Source: Puniceicoccales bacterium (GTDB taxonomy: Bacteria > Verrucomicrobiota > Verrucomicrobiia > Opitutales > UBA953). From it: a stretch of 21,386 bases of DNA. The position numbers were made by a program, and so were the translations under genes. Below the pieces are notes generated by a model that was not told the origin of the DNA, searched no databases, and was given only the letters and a program-made list of their open reading frames with translations. Positions 13,630-21,386 of the stretch are shown piece by piece. The stretch covers positions 1 through 21,386 of the forward strand of contig JAITIB010000033.1 of NCBI GenBank assembly GCA_031279675.1, read 5' to 3'. Within the stretch, counting starts at the first letter, position 1. The number at the start of each line of letters is the position of its first letter.

Positions 13630-14391
13630 TCAATACGCCTTTTCGCGGAGTTCAAATGAAATCTCCACTTCATAAACCCGCACCTTGCCCGCCGCGAAAC
13701 GCCAGCGATGGCGCACGGTGGACACGGCGGCTTCGTTCAGCAGCGTCCACTGGCAGGGTTTCGACGCCACCGCGTCAATCACGCCACCGTCCTCGCCGAC
13801 CGTGAACCGCACCCGCACGAGGCCGGTCTGGTTTTGGCGTATCGCGTGGTAAGGGTAAACAGGCGCGGGTTGGACGCCTTCGCCCACGCCGTAAACGATG
13901 CGTTCCGCCGCGGCATCCTGTCCGTCGCTGCCTGACGCCACCGCCATTGGTGGTGTTGCGGTGAGGGCGGGAGCGGTGATTTCCGCCACTGGCGTGGAAA
14001 TGGCGATTTGTGCCGGGATGTTCAACGCGACGACTTGGGGCGTTGCCTCCGGTTCGAGCACCGGTGCCGCTGCCGGGGGGATGCCCAACGCCACGGCGGC
14101 TTTTGATTTCTCCGAGGTCCGGGATGCTGTTGTCGGATTTCTCTCCACGGGGACATCCCCGTCCACCAACGCCACCTTGATCAAAGTCGTTTCCGTGGGC
14201 ACGCGCGCGCTCTTTTGCTCGGGGAAGGTCAATCCCGTCCCTGTTGCCAAAGTGATTCCTGCGCAACCCGTCCAGAGCACCAAGGCGCACAAGTCCGCCA
14301 GTCCCGGTGGCGCATGGCCGTGGGCGAGGGCGGGGTTTTCGCTGTTTTCGATTTTATTCATCCCGTCGGGCTTTTTGTTTTTAGGGGCCAT
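13630..14391 (-). CDS. tonB: TonB-family energy transducer
   Basis: A 253-residue protein with a short cytoplasmic N-terminus, one membrane helix around residues 31-50 (LADLCALVLWTGCAGITLAT), a long Ala/Pro/Thr-rich periplasmic linker and a C-terminal TonB domain. PVYPYHAIRQNQTGLVRVRFTVGEDG, followed by NEAAVSTVRHRWRF, is the recognisable TonB C-terminal fold (YPxxAxxxxxxGxVxVxFxVxxxG). It would span the periplasm and deliver energy to outer-membrane receptors. I choose the ATG at 14391; one at 14361 (MNKIENSENP) is an alternative. The downstream exbB supports the assignment. The linker has no clear X-Pro or Lys-Pro repeats, so it is a divergent TonB. It is divergent from the autotransporter gene, with 110 bp between starts. 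Confidence 0.82.
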   Translation of the reverse strand: MAPKNKKPDGMNKIENSENPALAHGHAPPGLADLCALVLWTGCAGITLATGTGLTFPEQKSARVPTETTLIKVALVDGDVPVERNPTTASRTSEKSKAAVALGIPPAAAPVLEPEATPQVVALNIPAQIAISTPVAEITAPALTATPPMAVASGSDGQDAAAERIVYGVGEGVQPAPVYPYHAIRQNQTGLVRVRFTVGEDGGVIDAVASKPCQWTLLNEAAVSTVRHRWRFAAGKVRVYEVEISFELREKAY

Positions 14392-14449
14392 TCTTGATTG
14401 TCCGGTTCCGGAGAGTCCAGAATAAGAAAAAAGTGCGTGACTCAATGCC

Positions 14450-14477
14450 TTGACACCCCTGCCGCGATTGATAGATA
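14450..14477 (+). promoter_or_regulatory. Probable sigma70-type promoter of the autotransporter gene
   Basis: TTGACA (14450-14455) is followed after 16 nt by TAGATA (14472-14477), a moderate -10 match. Transcription would start near 14484, about 18 nt before the ATG at 14502. No other -35/-10 pair is evident in the 110 bp shared with tonB. Confidence 0.4.
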
Positions 14478-14501
14478 ACCGGAGCTTCAAAATTTAACAT
14501 C

Positions 14502-17500
14502 ATGTCCAGACTGCCCCGTTCTCTTTTTCTCGCAGGTGCCGCAGCCCTCTCCGTCGCAGAGGTGTGTGCCGCTTCCTTCACTCCCAACGATCCGCTTTTC
14601 AATCCTTCCGCCGGTTTTTACGGGCAATGGCATTTGTTTGGCGCCAGCAGCTACGCGGCCTTTTACGATGCGCCCACCGTGGCTGCGAATCCGTGGTTGA
14701 CCTCCGTGCGTGGCAACAACGTCACAGGCGCGTGGACCGCCGGCTACACGGGCGCGGGCGTTATCATCGGCATTATCGACGATGGCATCGAAGGCTCGCA
14801 CGAAGACCTTGCCGCCAATTATCGCGCCGATCTCAGCCGGAATTTTTCCCAAGGCTCCATTGCAAACCAGCCCCAGCGTCCGTATCGCACAAGCGACAAC
14901 CATGGCACGTGCGTCGCGGGTGTTGCCGCGGCAGTGGGGGGGAATGGAATCGGGGTCACGGGCGCCGCGCCTCATGCCCAGATCGCAGGGATGCGCATCG
15001 CGTTTGGCGATTATGAGTCGGACCCCAACGTCACTTCGCAGGACATTGTCAACGCCTTCCTTTGGAAATCCGGTGTCACGGAGGATGGCAAATACACGGG
15101 CGAGGCGGTCGTCAGCATAAAGAACAACAGCTGGGGTTCCACTGTGCCTTTTCTAAAAGGTGATGAAGATGGCCTTGCAGCGGTAAAGGTCGCCGCCAGC
15201 AATAATGTCATCTTTGTTTTTGCGGCGGGGAACGCTCGTGGCACTTTTAATGAAAATTCCAATGCTTCGCTCCTCAACGGTGCCGAGGTTATGATCAGTG
15301 TTGCCGCCTTCGGTTCCGACGGCATTTTTTCCGTCTATAGTAATTACGGCTCGTCGGTGTTTGTCACCGCTGCGTCGAATGGGGGTGGCTTTGGTATTGT
15401 TAGCACTGACCGTATGGGTGCTGCCGGCTACACCGAGGTCAACTATAATGGCGATTTTGGTGGCACTTCATCTGCGTCGCCGCTCATTACCGGGATCATT
15501 GCCCTTGCGAAGGAGGCCAACCCGGCGCTTGACACACGCTGGGCAAAGCACGCGTTTGCGCACACCAGTGTCCAAGTTGACCTTGATGACAAGTCGCTTT
15601 CCAGTGGCGTTGTTGACTGGTCGTCCCAATCCCTCGTCGGGCGTGGCTGGCAGACCAACGGGGCGGGGCTTCATTTCAACCCCAATTATGGCTTTGGCAT
15701 GGCCGACGCCACCGCGTTTGTGGACTATGCCGTCAATCTCGCCTACGTCACCGCGCGGACATCGCACACAGTGGAAAAAAAGATCGGCGGTCTGTCCCTC
15801 TCCTCCAACTCCAGCGGGACCGTTACCCACTGGCAGTCCACCAACAGCAACATTGTGCTTGGAATCCAGCGTTACGACAATGTGGCCTCCGCGCCCACTG
15901 CTGTTACCGGAACTCCGTCCGCAGGCGCCGCTCCTGTCGTGCCAGTCCAGCGTGACTATATCGAGACATTCACTCTTGGCAGCAGCCAGATTTCCCAGTC
16001 CCTTGAGACTGTCGAGGTGCACGTCAACATTTCCAGTGGGAGCGTGTGGAAAGATCTCCTCGTACAGATCGTCTCGCCCAGTGGTGTGGTCAGCGACCTT
16101 TACACCCCGCTCCTCAATGCGGCCTCTTCCGGGGAAAGCACTGTTGCCTCCCAGATTGGGCTCAACAACGGGCTTGACTGGACATTCACGACCAACGCCT
16201 TTTGGGGAGAGAATGGCGCCGGGGAATGGAAACTCGTCATCAGCAATTATGGCAATTCTGTGATGAAGCTCGAAGATTTCTCCATTACCTTTCACCAAGG
16301 AGAGGCCATTCTTGAGTCCGCGCTCACCGAGCCCATCAGCAAGGATCTTTCCGTCCACGCGCTCGTCATCGACAATGCCGGCACCCGGTTTGTCCTTCCC
16401 GAGGGGCGCACGTTCACGATTGCCGACTCCACCATTCTCAACGGCGGCATCATGGAAATTTCCGGGCATGTCGCGCAGACGAAATTCAAGGGCAACCAGC
16501 TCGTCGTTAACGGGGGGACGCTCTCCATTTTGCCCAGCGGGAGCGTGGATGCGGCCCGGGGCGCGCTCATGACAGGGGGCACGTTCAACCTTTCCGGAAA
16601 ACTCAACACGGGATCCACCACGCTTCAGGTCACGACATCCACCACCGCCGCGAATGGCGATGTCACCAAGGACACGCATAATGTAACCTATCCCTACGGA
16701 CTGCTCGTCACGGGCGGCACACTCAACACCGCCGGCACTGGAGCCAGCGTGGCCGGGGGCATTTTGCAAACTGGCGGCAGGATCAACATCGCCGCGGGAA
16801 ATCGTCTCGTCACGCCCACGCTTGACGTTCAAGGCACTGTTGAGGATGGCGGCTATGTCACGCGCGGCGCCCTCGCCATTGGCGGCACGCTTGAGGGCGG
16901 ACTGGTTGTCCGCAACGGCGCCACCGCCACCGCCACTGGTGCCGCCCGCATCACGGGTGACCTTGTTCTCACTGGCGATGAGGCGAACTCCGGCAACGCC
17001 GCAAAATTCACAATTGACGCCGGTGCGACGCCGCGGGTCGGCGGCAGCATCGCACTCCTTAACGGCACCCTTCTTCTCAATTCTGACAATCTTTCCGCGG
17101 ACACGATTTATGTTGAGGGAAACAACGCCACCGCCGGCGGGCACCTTGACGTTGCCGCCACCACCGCAACCCTGTCAACCCGCCTCGTCCAGACTGGTGG
17201 CACGACGACGCTCGCCGGGGACGCCACTTTCACCGACGGCATAACACTTGTCGGCGGCACATTCACCACTTCGGTGCTTGCCGGTAAAACGCTCACCACG
17301 TCCCTTTTCAACCTTCAGGGCTCCGGACGTTTTGACCTCGGTGGCGGCGCTTTCTTGCGCACCAACCTTGCGGGTGATTTCCATATGAACGGCGGCAATC
17401 TCGTCGTTAACATCGCCCGCGCGACGATGATCACGAGCAACGACCGCCTTGAGATTGCCGGCAGTGCCGTCTTCAATTCCGGGAACATCCAGCTCTCCAT

Positions 17501-19001
17501 CGACGTCAAGCCGCAGATTGCCGACCTCCTTAACGGGCGGCACCCCGTCGAAATTGTCCATGCCGACACTCTCGTTGGCGGTTTCATCACCGTTTCGGGC
17601 GACAACTCTTACAACGACCGTTCGGACTCCGGTTCCGGAGCTTACTCAATTCCCCTGTCCTACAAATTTCAGGCCGATTCCGCCACCGGTTCCGGCAACA
17701 TCATTGTGGGTTACGATTATGCCAGCCCCACTTTCCTCTCGCGGCTCAATGCAAACCAGCAGCAAGTCGCCCACATGCTCAACCGGTGGGAGCTCCTCAC
17801 GGGCATTCTGCCCGACGGGCAGCCTGACGAGCTTCTCCTGCGCGAGCTCAACCAGATTCAGGACATCCCCACCCTTGCCGCTGCTTACGAGCAGTTGATG
17901 CCCGTGAACAGCCTCGCGCTTGCCCGCTCCGCCGGCAAACGGATCACCGCGCTAACCAATACCTTTGACAGGCGTTCCCGGGATTTTCGTCGTGGCGCGA
18001 TCCAGCCCGGATCCATTTGGACGAATTATCTTTTTGCCGACAACTGCACCTTCGACTTTGCCACCCAGCCCCGCATCGCCGCCCTTGGCAGCACCCGTCC
18101 GTACTCTGCCGGCGGTTATGTGCCCTATTCCGGACTCAACGAAGAGTATCCCCTCACTCTCTGGATGAATGGCGGCGCCTCCGTCTGGCGTGGAAAAAGC
18201 GTGGAATCAAACCCCGTCACACGATCCACCCAATACACGGGCGTCATAGGGCTCGATTATCGTTGGGAAACAGGGCTTCGCCGCACGCTTGCCACGCATG
18301 ACATCGGCGCCCTCGTCGGCTATAACGGCGGACAGGACAAGATTGGCGACTCCGGTTCCCGGAATGACTACGACGCCATTCAGCTCGCCGCCTATTTCAC
18401 CACCCAATATCGCGGTTATTATGTCAACGCCCTCGCGGGTTACGCCATTGACCAATACAAGTTCAAGCGCGACATCCGCATCGGAAATCTTTCCCAAGTC
18501 GCCATCGGGCGCCCCAAGGGCGACACCTACTACGCCTATCTTGGCGCCGGGCATGAATGGGAATACCGCAGTTGGGCGCACGGGCCCACTTTTGCCGCCC
18601 ACTACTCGCGCACCCAGCTCGATGGTTACACGGAGACGGATGCCGGCTCCCAAAATCTCACCCTCGGACAGAGCGTTTACGAAAGCCTGCAGACCCGCAT
18701 CGGTTACCGCATCACGACGCGTGTCGAGGCTGGTTGGGCGACCTTGCTTCCCGAGGTGCGGGCCGTCTGGCACCACGAATTCAAGGACAACATCCGGAGC
18801 ATCGCCGCCCGCACAAACAACGGCATCCCTTTCACCACCCGCACGAACGCGCTCGGTGGTGACTACGCCACCTTTGGCGCCGGGCTGACCTTCATGCTTA
18901 GCGAATACGCCAGTTGTAGTTTTGATTACGACGTCTCTCTTTTCCAAAAAGACATGGAGCCCCAGCACACGCTCAACGCCCTGCTCCGTGTTTCATTCTG
19001 A
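14502..19001 (+). CDS. Autotransporter with kexin/furin-like S8 protease and P-domain in the passenger
   Basis: A 1499-residue protein with a signal peptide (1-24, hydrophobic FLAGAAALSVAEV). An S8 subtilisin-type domain (~40-410) carries GIIDDGIEG (Asp93), DNHGTCVAG (His134), FAAGN (Asn244) and GGTSSASPL (Ser323), so the triad and oxyanion Asn are intact. The DDG motif, SWG...DEDG and the NYGFGMADATAFV linker are kexin/proprotein-convertase features. A P-domain (~484-598; VEVHVNI, VQIVSPSGVVSDL, GEWKLVISNYG) follows. Residues ~600-1110 form a Gly/Thr-rich beta-helix with repeated GGTL/GGxL turns, typical of autotransporter passengers. The C-terminal ~310 residues form a beta-barrel ending in LLRVSF. 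It probably exposes a Ca-dependent protease at the cell surface. Its substrate is unknown; self-processing is possible. ispE starts 4 nt downstream. Confidence 0.9.
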   Translation: MSRLPRSLFLAGAAALSVAEVCAASFTPNDPLFNPSAGFYGQWHLFGASSYAAFYDAPTVAANPWLTSVRGNNVTGAWTAGYTGAGVIIGIIDDGIEGSHEDLAANYRADLSRNFSQGSIANQPQRPYRTSDNHGTCVAGVAAAVGGNGIGVTGAAPHAQIAGMRIAFGDYESDPNVTSQDIVNAFLWKSGVTEDGKYTGEAVVSIKNNSWGSTVPFLKGDEDGLAAVKVAASNNVIFVFAAGNARGTFNENSNASLLNGAEVMISVAAFGSDGIFSVYSNYGSSVFVTAASNGGGFGIVSTDRMGAAGYTEVNYNGDFGGTSSASPLITGIIALAKEANPALDTRWAKHAFAHTSVQVDLDDKSLSSGVVDWSSQSLVGRGWQTNGAGLHFNPNYGFGMADATAFVDYAVNLAYVTARTSHTVEKKIGGLSLSSNSSGTVTHWQSTNSNIVLGIQRYDNVASAPTAVTGTPSAGAAPVVPVQRDYIETFTLGSSQISQSLETVEVHVNISSGSVWKDLLVQIVSPSGVVSDLYTPLLNAASSGESTVASQIGLNNGLDWTFTTNAFWGENGAGEWKLVISNYGNSVMKLEDFSITFHQGEAILESALTEPISKDLSVHALVIDNAGTRFVLPEGRTFTIADSTILNGGIMEISGHVAQTKFKGNQLVVNGGTLSILPSGSVDAARGALMTGGTFNLSGKLNTGSTTLQVTTSTTAANGDVTKDTHNVTYPYGLLVTGGTLNTAGTGASVAGGILQTGGRINIAAGNRLVTPTLDVQGTVEDGGYVTRGALAIGGTLEGGLVVRNGATATATGAARITGDLVLTGDEANSGNAAKFTIDAGATPRVGGSIALLNGTLLLNSDNLSADTIYVEGNNATAGGHLDVAATTATLSTRLVQTGGTTTLAGDATFTDGITLVGGTFTTSVLAGKTLTTSLFNLQGSGRFDLGGGAFLRTNLAGDFHMNGGNLVVNIARATMITSNDRLEIAGSAVFNSGNIQLSIDVKPQIADLLNGRHPVEIVHADTLVGGFITVSGDNSYNDRSDSGSGAYSIPLSYKFQADSATGSGNIIVGYDYASPTFLSRLNANQQQVAHMLNRWELLTGILPDGQPDELLLRELNQIQDIPTLAAAYEQLMPVNSLALARSAGKRITALTNTFDRRSRDFRRGAIQPGSIWTNYLFADNCTFDFATQPRIAALGSTRPYSAGGYVPYSGLNEEYPLTLWMNGGASVWRGKSVESNPVTRSTQYTGVIGLDYRWETGLRRTLATHDIGALVGYNGGQDKIGDSGSRNDYDAIQLAAYFTTQYRGYYVNALAGYAIDQYKFKRDIRIGNLSQVAIGRPKGDTYYAYLGAGHEWEYRSWAHGPTFAAHYSRTQLDGYTETDAGSQNLTLGQSVYESLQTRIGYRITTRVEAGWATLLPEVRAVWHHEFKDNIRSIAARTNNGIPFTTRTNALGGDYATFGAGLTFMLSEYASCSFDYDVSLFQKDMEPQHTLNALLRVSF

Positions 19002-19005
19002 GGAA

Positions 19006-19926
19006 ATGCCGCCGCCCATGCCGGCGCAACCTCTCCGGGTTGCCCACGCCCCGGCCAAGGTAAACCTCTTGCTCGCCATCACGGCTGTCCGTCCCGATGG
19101 TTATCATGAGCTCATCAGCCTCGTTGCCCCGGTGGCGCATGGCGACACGCTTTGGCTCGCGCTTGACCCCGGGGCGCCTCCCGGTGCCGCCGATACGCTC
19201 CAGTGCGACACCCCGGGTGTCCCCACCGATGCGTCCAACCTCGTCTTGAAGGCTACCGCTGCCTACCGCGCGAGTTATCCCCGGTTGCCTCGCGCGCACT
19301 ATATTCTCCAAAAACGCATTCCCCACGGGGCGGGCTTGGGCGGTGGCAGCTCGGATGCCGTTGCCGCGCTCCGCCTCCTCAATGAGGTCACCGGACAGCG
19401 TCTTTCCTTCGGCGAGCTCGTGACCTTGTCCGCCCGGCTGGGCTCCGACTGTCCCCTCTTTTTGCACAACGCCCCCCTCGTCATGCGCGGGCGTGGCGAG
19501 CGAATTGAAACGCTCCCCGAAAATGCAATCACCGCATTGCGCGGACGCCGCCTCCTGCTCTTCAAACCCGCCTTTGGGGTTGTCACCGTGGACGCCTACA
19601 ATGCCATGCGCGCCACTCCCGGTGGTGCCGCCTATATTCCTGCTGCCGTCATTGAAAACCGTCTTGATGCTTGGCTCACGGCTCCTGCCACGGCACCGCT
19701 TCCATTGTATAATAACATGGAAAACCCCGTTTTTGAGAAACACCCCGCCCTGCCACTTCTCCTCGGGCGTTTGGAAACGGAGCATTCCCTGCGTCCGCGC
19801 ATGAGCGGCAGCGGCAGCGCCTGTTATGCCTTTCTGCCCGAAACCGCCAGCCTTCCCGCGATAACCGCGACCATTCGCGAGACGTGGGGCGATTCGGCTT
19901 TCATTTGCGAAACGACCCTCGCGTGA
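19006..19926 (+). CDS. ispE: 4-diphosphocytidyl-2-C-methyl-D-erythritol kinase
   Basis: ATP-dependent kinase of the methylerythritol-phosphate route to isoprenoids, cytoplasmic. GHMP-kinase family: APAKVNLLL (15-23) with catalytic Lys18, the glycine-rich ATP loop PHGAGLGGGSSDAVAAL (106-122), GSDCPLF with catalytic Asp148, and the C-terminal SGSGSACYA motif. The full length of 306 residues fits IspE. The start is uncertain: GAGGAA directly precedes the ATG at 19006 with no spacing, but sits 12 nt before an in-frame ATG at 19018 (302 residues), so the second may be the real one. It begins 4 nt after the autotransporter stop, so it is probably co-transcribed with it. Its 3' end is convergent with sdhB, 21 nt apart. 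Confidence 0.93.
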   Translation: MPPPMPAQPLRVAHAPAKVNLLLAITAVRPDGYHELISLVAPVAHGDTLWLALDPGAPPGAADTLQCDTPGVPTDASNLVLKATAAYRASYPRLPRAHYILQKRIPHGAGLGGGSSDAVAALRLLNEVTGQRLSFGELVTLSARLGSDCPLFLHNAPLVMRGRGERIETLPENAITALRGRRLLLFKPAFGVVTVDAYNAMRATPGGAAYIPAAVIENRLDAWLTAPATAPLPLYNNMENPVFEKHPALPLLLGRLETEHSLRPRMSGSGSACYAFLPETASLPAITATIRETWGDSAFICETTLA

Positions 19927-19947
19927 GTTTTTCCGGACTGTGCGCCG

Positions 19948-20760
19948 TCAGGCTCCGGCGCGTTTCTTGCCTGTGCTGCGGAAAAAGGTCTTCGCCCTCG
20001 CCACCGCATAATCGCGGTTGAGTTGCGCGATGAAATCCAAGGTGTTCCCCTTCGGGCAAACCGTCTGGCATTCGCCATAATTGGTGCAGTTGCCAAAGCC
20101 CTCCGCGTCCATTGTCTCGACCATGGACAGCGTGCGCTGGCTCTTCTCCGCCCTGCCCTGGGGAAGACTGTTAAAGTGCGCAATCTTTGAACCCACAAAG
20201 AGCATCGCCGCGGCGTTGGGACATGCGGCCACGCACGCACCGCAACCAATGCACTCGGCGGCATCCATCGCGCGGTCGGCCACGGGTTTGGGAATGGATA
20301 TAATGTTCGCATCAATGGCGGATCCCGTGCGAATGCTGATGAAGCCCCCGGCTTGCGTGATGCGATCGAGCGCGGACCGGTCAACCACGAGATCCTTGAC
20401 GACGGGGAAAGGCCGGGCACGCCAGGGTTCGATGGTGATCGTCTCGCCATCCTTGAAGTGGCGCATGTGGACTTGGCAGGTGGTCACGCCCTGAAGGGGG
20501 CCGTGAGGAAGCCCGTTGATGGTCATCGAACACATGCCACAGATCCCCTCGCGACAATCGTGGTCAAACGCAATCGGCTCCTCGCCTTTGGCGACGAGCT
20601 CCTCGTTGAGAATGTCGATCATCTCAAGGAATGACGACCCCGTGGAAATGCCATTGACCTCATACTCTTGGAATGCCCCCCGGGCAAGCCGCGTGGGCTG
20701 GCGCCAGACGCGAATGGTCAGCGAGAGTGTTTGGTCGTGATGATGGGCGTTGTCGGACAT
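19948..20760 (-). CDS. sdhB: Succinate dehydrogenase/fumarate reductase iron-sulfur subunit
   Basis: A 270-residue electron-transfer subunit carrying the three Fe-S clusters between the FAD subunit and the membrane anchor of complex II. The 2Fe-2S ligands are in DCREGICGMC (68-77) with Cys95. The 4Fe-4S and 3Fe-4S ligands are in ECIGCGACVAACP (169-181) and CTNYGECQTVCP (225-236). SMTINGLPHGP is typical of the B-subunits paired with a diheme cytochrome b558-type anchor, as in Bacteroidetes and epsilonproteobacteria. The ATG at 20760 gives the expected N-terminus. In the usual sdhC-sdhA-sdhB order this gene would be last, but no sdhA or sdhC is found upstream (20761-21386), so it is either orphaned or the order is disrupted. 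Confidence 0.93.
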   Translation of the reverse strand: MSDNAHHHDQTLSLTIRVWRQPTRLARGAFQEYEVNGISTGSSFLEMIDILNEELVAKGEEPIAFDHDCREGICGMCSMTINGLPHGPLQGVTTCQVHMRHFKDGETITIEPWRARPFPVVKDLVVDRSALDRITQAGGFISIRTGSAIDANIISIPKPVADRAMDAAECIGCGACVAACPNAAAMLFVGSKIAHFNSLPQGRAEKSQRTLSMVETMDAEGFGNCTNYGECQTVCPKGNTLDFIAQLNRDYAVARAKTFFRSTGKKRAGA

Positions 20761-21082
20761 GTTTGAAAAATGCTCCGGGAGATTTGGGGAGCCACCCGCC
20801 GGTGTAAAGCGATTTTTTGCGGCCTGTTCCGAATCCGGATTATGCCATGGGGCAGCCCGCACGCCGCTGAGAATCCCACATGCAATCCTGATTGTGGGCC
20901 GTGGATCAAAGCCTGTGGCACTGCCATGCACTTCGACTTTTCCGCTCGCAATATTTTTGAAAAAACCGCTTGCGTTCCCCCTTCTGAATCCTTTCTGAGT
21001 GTCTCCCACAAAACCACATGACCGCCACCGTTCCCAACGCCACCGCCAGTATCGCCGCCCCACGCGCCGGTTTTGTTGTTGG

Positions 21083-21176
21083 CGGAACGGCGACTTTAGT
21101 CGCCGGAGGTTTCCCGGACTCGCTTCGTTTCAATGAAACCACCAGCAGGGTGTCGGCGACTAAAGTCGCCGTTCCG
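21083..21176. repeat. Head-to-head pair of interspersed palindromic repeats (copies C and D)
   Basis: The 23 nt at 21083-21105 and at 21154-21176 are exact reverse complements, separated by 48 nt. Each contains the GGCGACTAAAGTCGCC core or its reverse, so each arm is also largely self-complementary. Copy C extends to 21126 with the TCCCGGACTCGCTTC flank seen (reversed) in copy B at 6967. The pair can fold into one long hairpin or two short ones, the arrangement typical of BIME-like REP doublets. Confidence 0.75.
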
Positions 21177-21301
21177 TCCATTGGACTTACCTCGCGCGCA
21201 GCAACTCTGTTAACGGAACCTGCCGCCGTAGGCGGAAACCGGCGCAGCCGGTCAATGACCGCGCGGGCCCCGCGCCACTCGACCGCGGGCACCGCGCCCC
21301 G

Positions 21302-21386
<85 letters not shown>

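Noticed and set aside
15468..17144. 558-residue minus-strand frame inside the autotransporter gene
   Set aside because: Shadow of the autotransporter, whose protease and P-domain motifs are unambiguous in the plus-strand frame.

Overview
The window is GC-rich bacterial chromosomal DNA. The gene set points to a Verrucomicrobiota member, most likely Opitutales/Opitutaceae. Supporting features are a type II pseudopilin with an H-X9-DG-like tail, a PEP-CTERM sorting signal, a long autotransporter, an Rsm22-type methyltransferase, weak use of Shine-Dalgarno sites and many small interspersed palindromes. This placement is an inference from protein style, not from a marker-gene comparison. Both ends look like assembly edges: the left starts inside an IS5-type transposase and the right ends in 84 consecutive G.

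Layout. At 1-171 is the C-terminal end of an IS5-family transposase. It abuts the last ~44 codons of a formylglycine-generating-enzyme-like PEP-CTERM protein (~184-315), apparently cut by the IS. A gene-free mosaic of hairpin repeats fills 316-1297. At 1298-4228 three minus-strand genes follow: an RluA-type pseudouridine synthase, a pseudopilin and glyA. Divergent from glyA are gltX and an Rsm22-like methyltransferase (4354-6996). The second major gene-free stretch (6997-8043) holds the most unusual structure: ten 21-nt palindromes spaced exactly 41 nt apart with T-tracts in phase (7243-7632), plus two degenerate units upstream. It is followed directly by a G-rich 42-nt tandem array (7646-7904).

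From 8044 to 9200 (minus) lie a candidate small Cys-rich membrane protein and a lipoprotein. A tRNA with anticodon CAU (probably tRNA-Ile2) follows with a promoter and terminator. Then come a GH13 debranching-type enzyme (9477-11912) and an outer-membrane barrel-like protein (11934-12917), both on plus. Convergent to these is a tonB-exbB pair (minus, 14391-12944) with no exbD. Divergent from tonB is a 1499-residue autotransporter (14502-19001) whose passenger starts with a kexin/furin-like S8 protease and P-domain. ispE follows 4 nt later. A convergent sdhB (19948-20760) sits without sdhA or sdhC, and the window ends in a repeat-bearing non-coding stretch.

The coding regions combine housekeeping functions (one-carbon metabolism, glutamyl-tRNA synthesis, ribosome and RNA modification, isoprenoid synthesis, respiration, glycogen or starch use) with envelope and secretion functions. 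The best candidates for something undescribed are the 41-nt phased palindrome array and its 42-nt neighbour. Next is the kexin/P-domain autotransporter.
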